Shown here one piece after another: positions 7,059 through 8,426 of a DNA stretch of 8,426 bases. A program made the translations under genes and the position numbers. The DNA is from JAJDXO01 sp964620095 (lineage in GTDB: Bacteria > Pseudomonadota > Alphaproteobacteria > Rhodospirillales > UBA2165): positions 1 to 8,426 of the forward strand of contig CAZUGT010000308.1 in the NCBI GenBank assembly GCA_964620095.1, in the 5' to 3' direction. Under the pieces are notes generated by a model, which was given only the letters and a program-made list of their open reading frames with translations, searched no databases and was not told where the DNA came from. Each line of letters begins with the position of its first letter. The stretch's first letter is position 1.

Positions 7059-8039
7059 CTACTTCTCCAGCGCATTATAGGCGGCGATGAACTTCTTGCC
7101 ACGGTCTCCCGCCTTGGCCAGCCACTCGTCGACCATTTGGGCGCCGATCTTCTCGAGCTGGGCGAGGAACGCCGCATTCGGCGGCGCGACCGTCATGCCG
7201 TTCTTCGCCAGGTTGGCGGTGAGGCCCGCCTGGACGTTGGCGCTCATGATCCAGCCGCGGGCCTCCGCCTTGGCGGCGGCGCGGGTCACGGCCCGCCTCG
7301 TGGCGGCGTCGAGCCCGTCGAAGGCCTTGGCGTTCATGATGACCATGTTCTTGTTGTTCATGGCGTTGACGTCGTAGTAGTGGGAGGTGAAATCCCACGC
7401 CTTGGTATAGTTGCCGGTCGCCGCGGAGGTGATCATCGCGCTGACCACGCCGGTGGCGAACGCCTGGGGCACTTCGGCGGACTGGACCGTGGTCGGCACG
7501 GCGCCCATCAGTTCGGCGAAGCGGGCGGTCAGGGCGTTGTAGGCCCGGAACTTCACGCCCTTGTAGTCGCCGGTCGAGTTGATCGGCTTCTTGGCGTAGA
7601 GGCCCTGGCCCGGCCACGGCACCGAATACACCGCCATCAGGCCCTGGGATTTCAGCTTGGCCTCGATGTGCGGCAGGGTCAGTTCATAGACTTCCCAGGC
7701 CGTCGGCTGTCCCTTGGACAGGAACGGTATGCCGTCGACCTCGAAGAACGGGTCTTCCTTGCCGTAGGCCGACAGCAGGATCTCCCCCAGCTGGACCTGG
7801 CCCGTCTGCACGCCGCGCTTGATCTCGGGCATCTTAAGCAGCGAGGCGCCCGTATGGAGCGTGATGTTCAGCTTGCCCCCCGACGCGCGGGCCACGTCCT
7901 TGGCGAAGCGGGCGATGTTCTGGGTGTGGAAGTTGTTGTCCTTGTAGGCGGTCGCCATGTTCCATTTGGTCTGGGCGTCCGCGGCGGCCGCGCCGAGGGC
8001 GACCACGGCGGCGGCGGAAATGGAGAGAAATGTCTTCAC
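7059..8039 (-). CDS. dctP: TRAP transporter solute-binding protein DctP (periplasmic)
   Basis: The periplasmic receptor that captures the solute and delivers it to DctQM. From the GTG at 8039 the protein has 326 residues, normal for the family. It starts MKTFLSISAAAVVALGAAAA, a clear Sec signal peptide with likely cleavage after ADA at residue 22. Family features follow: HTQNIARFAKDVARASGGKL (38-57), PEIKRGVQTGQVQLGEILLS (71-90), YSVPWPGQGLYAKKPINS (138-155) and KFRAYN (163-168), whose Arg165 should be the usual carboxylate-binding arginine. WDFTSHYYD (215-223) and NKNMVIMNAKAF (229-240) complete the pattern. The frame is open for 88 more codons upstream, but that extension has no domain and would bury the signal peptide. 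A perfect GGGAGG site 5 bases before the GTG settles the start. The presence of Arg165 suggests an organic acid ligand, but TRAP ligand identity cannot be read from sequence. It is first in the dctPQM order. Confidence 0.95.
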   Translation of the reverse strand: MKTFLSISAAAVVALGAAAADAQTKWNMATAYKDNNFHTQNIARFAKDVARASGGKLNITLHTGASLLKMPEIKRGVQTGQVQLGEILLSAYGKEDPFFEVDGIPFLSKGQPTAWEVYELTLPHIEAKLKSQGLMAVYSVPWPGQGLYAKKPINSTGDYKGVKFRAYNALTARFAELMGAVPTTVQSAEVPQAFATGVVSAMITSAATGNYTKAWDFTSHYYDVNAMNNKNMVIMNAKAFDGLDAATRRAVTRAAAKAEARGWIMSANVQAGLTANLAKNGMTVAPPNAAFLAQLEKIGAQMVDEWLAKAGDRGKKFIAAYNALEK

Positions 8040-8044
8040 TTTAA

Positions 8045-8050
8045 CCTCCC
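8045..8050 (-). promoter_or_regulatory. dctP: Ribosome-binding site that fixes the GTG start of dctP
   Basis: On the minus strand GGGAGG is followed by TTAAA and then GTG. The 5-base spacing and the signal peptide that begins right at this codon make GTG at 8039 the start, rather than the ATG codons far upstream in the same frame. Confidence 0.85.
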
Positions 8051-8120
8051 GGGTGAAGGATTGACGGTCACGAACCGGGGAACGGCCTCCGTCGCGCTTC
8101 CAGGAGTCCCCGGCCCGAGG

Positions 8121-8144
8121 GGCGCGAATCTTGCGATCCGCGCC
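8121..8144 (-). other. Leader hairpin with GCAA tetraloop upstream of dctP
   Basis: In the minus-strand transcript, GGCGCGGAUC and GAUUCGCGCC pair over 10 bp, with one G-U wobble, closed by a GCAA loop of the stable GNRA class. The plus-strand transcript would have an A-C mismatch instead of the wobble, so the fold favours the dctP mRNA. It lies 82-105 bases before the start codon, inside the 5' UTR if the promoter sits near the upstream repeat. Function unknown; possibly mRNA stabilising. Confidence 0.4.
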
Positions 8145-8188
8145 GGCGATGGAATTCGAAGTATCCGGGCCCGCCTTTCGGGAGACAT

Positions 8189-8224
8189 GACGCAATTCGC
8201 CATTAATTGGACGATAATCGACAT
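8189..8224 (-). promoter_or_regulatory. Operator-like direct repeat, 21-bp spacing, upstream of dctP
   Basis: On the minus strand ATGTCGATTATCGTC (8224 to 8210) recurs exactly 21 bases later as ATGGCGAATTGCGTC (8203 to 8189), matching at 11 of 15 positions. The half-site core TG(T/G)CGA followed by A/T bases, the 21-bp period, the orientation and the distance to the start codon (150 bases) all parallel the repeat before hyuA (127 bases). The best explanation is a pair of tandem half-sites for the AraC-type regulator encoded in the same locus. Binding is inferred, not shown. Confidence 0.5.
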
Positions 8225-8264
8225 GGGCCGGGCGGCGGCGGCCGGGCGCGAGGGGCCGCGAGCC

Positions 8265-8279
8265 ATGCATTTTATGCAT
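8265..8279. promoter_or_regulatory. ATGCAT-N3-ATGCAT dyad
   Basis: Two self-complementary ATGCAT hexamers (8265-8270 and 8274-8279) flank TTT. The right copy is part of the 10-bp palindrome TTATGCATAA (8272-8281). It resembles a site for a dimeric repressor or activator of unknown type, about 225 bases upstream of dctP. Confidence 0.3.
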
Positions 8280-8307
8280 AACGACAAGGTATTGAAATTC
8301 CATAATT

Positions 8308-8313
8308 TATAAT
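8308..8313 (+). promoter_or_regulatory. Possible -10 box pointing rightward, out of the window
   Basis: A perfect TATAAT hexamer lies in the AT-rich segment on the plus strand. No good -35 is found 16-18 bases upstream, so this may be an accident of AT-richness. If real, it would serve a divergent gene beyond the right edge. Confidence 0.18.
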
Positions 8314-8344
8314 CATTTTCCAATTCGGCGCTTTTCGCGACAAT

Positions 8345-8371
8345 GGACATTCATGGACATTAATAGACATT
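8345..8371. repeat. Three short tandem repeats with 10-bp period
   Basis: GGACATT at 8345-8351 and 8355-8361 and AGACATT at 8365-8371 recur every 10 bases, about one helical turn. The last copy also forms an inverted repeat, GACA-N5-TGTC (8366-8378). On the minus strand they read AATGTC three times, followed by TGTCGC at 8342. They may be clustered binding sites on one DNA face, for a gene to the right or for dctP. Confidence 0.4.
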
Positions 8372-8426
8372 TATTGTCACCCGTTCGGGAGGTAACGCAC
8401 CGATAAGGTCGTACAAAAACGCATAG

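Larger units (their letters stand above)
8040..8426. other. Non-coding promoter and leader region upstream of dctP
   Basis: No credible gene lies here on either strand; open frames through it are extensions of the dctP frame or its antisense. It holds, moving away from dctP: the GGGAGG site, a GNRA-loop hairpin, a 21-bp direct repeat, a GC-rich stretch (8227-8250, with GCCGGGCG twice), an ATGCAT dyad, an AT-rich segment (about 8287-8330) and three 10-bp repeats. I find no convincing pair of -35 and -10 boxes for dctP. GATACT (8165 to 8160, minus strand) is only a weak -10 candidate. Confidence 0.6.

Noticed and set aside
4676..7090. An 804-codon open frame on the plus strand, opposite the regulator, dctM and dctQ
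   Set aside because: It runs in exact codon register antisense to three well-supported genes. Such frames stay open because TTA, CTA and TCA codons are rare in high-GC genes. The translation is low-complexity, rich in D, G, Q, R and H, with no domain.
8040..8303. An 88-codon N-terminal extension of DctP from an upstream ATG
   Set aside because: It would place the signal peptide inside the protein, is basic and without a domain, and ignores the GGGAGG-GTG start.
6912..8312. A 466-codon plus-strand frame across dctP and its leader
   Set aside because: It is a shadow of dctP on the opposite strand; composition is typical of antisense high-GC reading and no motif is visible.
8387..8426. A GGGAGG sequence on the plus strand near the right edge, possibly starting a gene
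   Set aside because: No start codon follows at suitable spacing before the window ends.

Overview
The window is high-GC bacterial DNA, most like an alphaproteobacterium or a related proteobacterium. I judge this from the GC-ending codons, a tripartite TRAP transporter, and an ATP-dependent hydantoinase/oxoprolinase pair beside a GlxA-type AraC regulator. No rRNA, tRNA, insertion sequence or CRISPR array was found. All recognisable genes lie on the minus strand.

In transcription order (right to left) the window holds: a promoter and leader region of about 390 bases (8040-8426); dctP, a secreted TRAP solute-binding protein (7059-8039, GTG start); a short gap filled by a strong GC-rich hairpin; dctQ, the small membrane subunit (6464-6994); dctM, the large membrane subunit (5141-6451); a GlxA-like AraC-family regulator (4082-5077); a gap of 298 bases with an apparent glutathione S-transferase gene remnant and an operator-like repeat; hyuA (1690-3783); and hyuB (1-1677), whose C-terminal end runs off the left edge. 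hyuB is open from its start to the edge, so only its last few dozen codons should be missing.

The likely working scheme is partly inference. DctP captures a small, probably carboxylate-bearing or cyclic-amide solute in the periplasm, and DctQM import it with an ion gradient. HyuAB then hydrolyses or carboxylates it at the cost of ATP. The regulator encoded between the two blocks probably senses the compound or a product.

The most informative non-coding signal supports this. Upstream of both dctP and hyuA there is a direct repeat with exactly 21-bp spacing built on the half-site TG(T/G)CGA, in the same orientation and 127-150 bases before the start codon. This is the architecture expected for an AraC-family activator, and it links the transporter and enzyme genes into one candidate regulon. 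The substrate cannot be read from the sequence.
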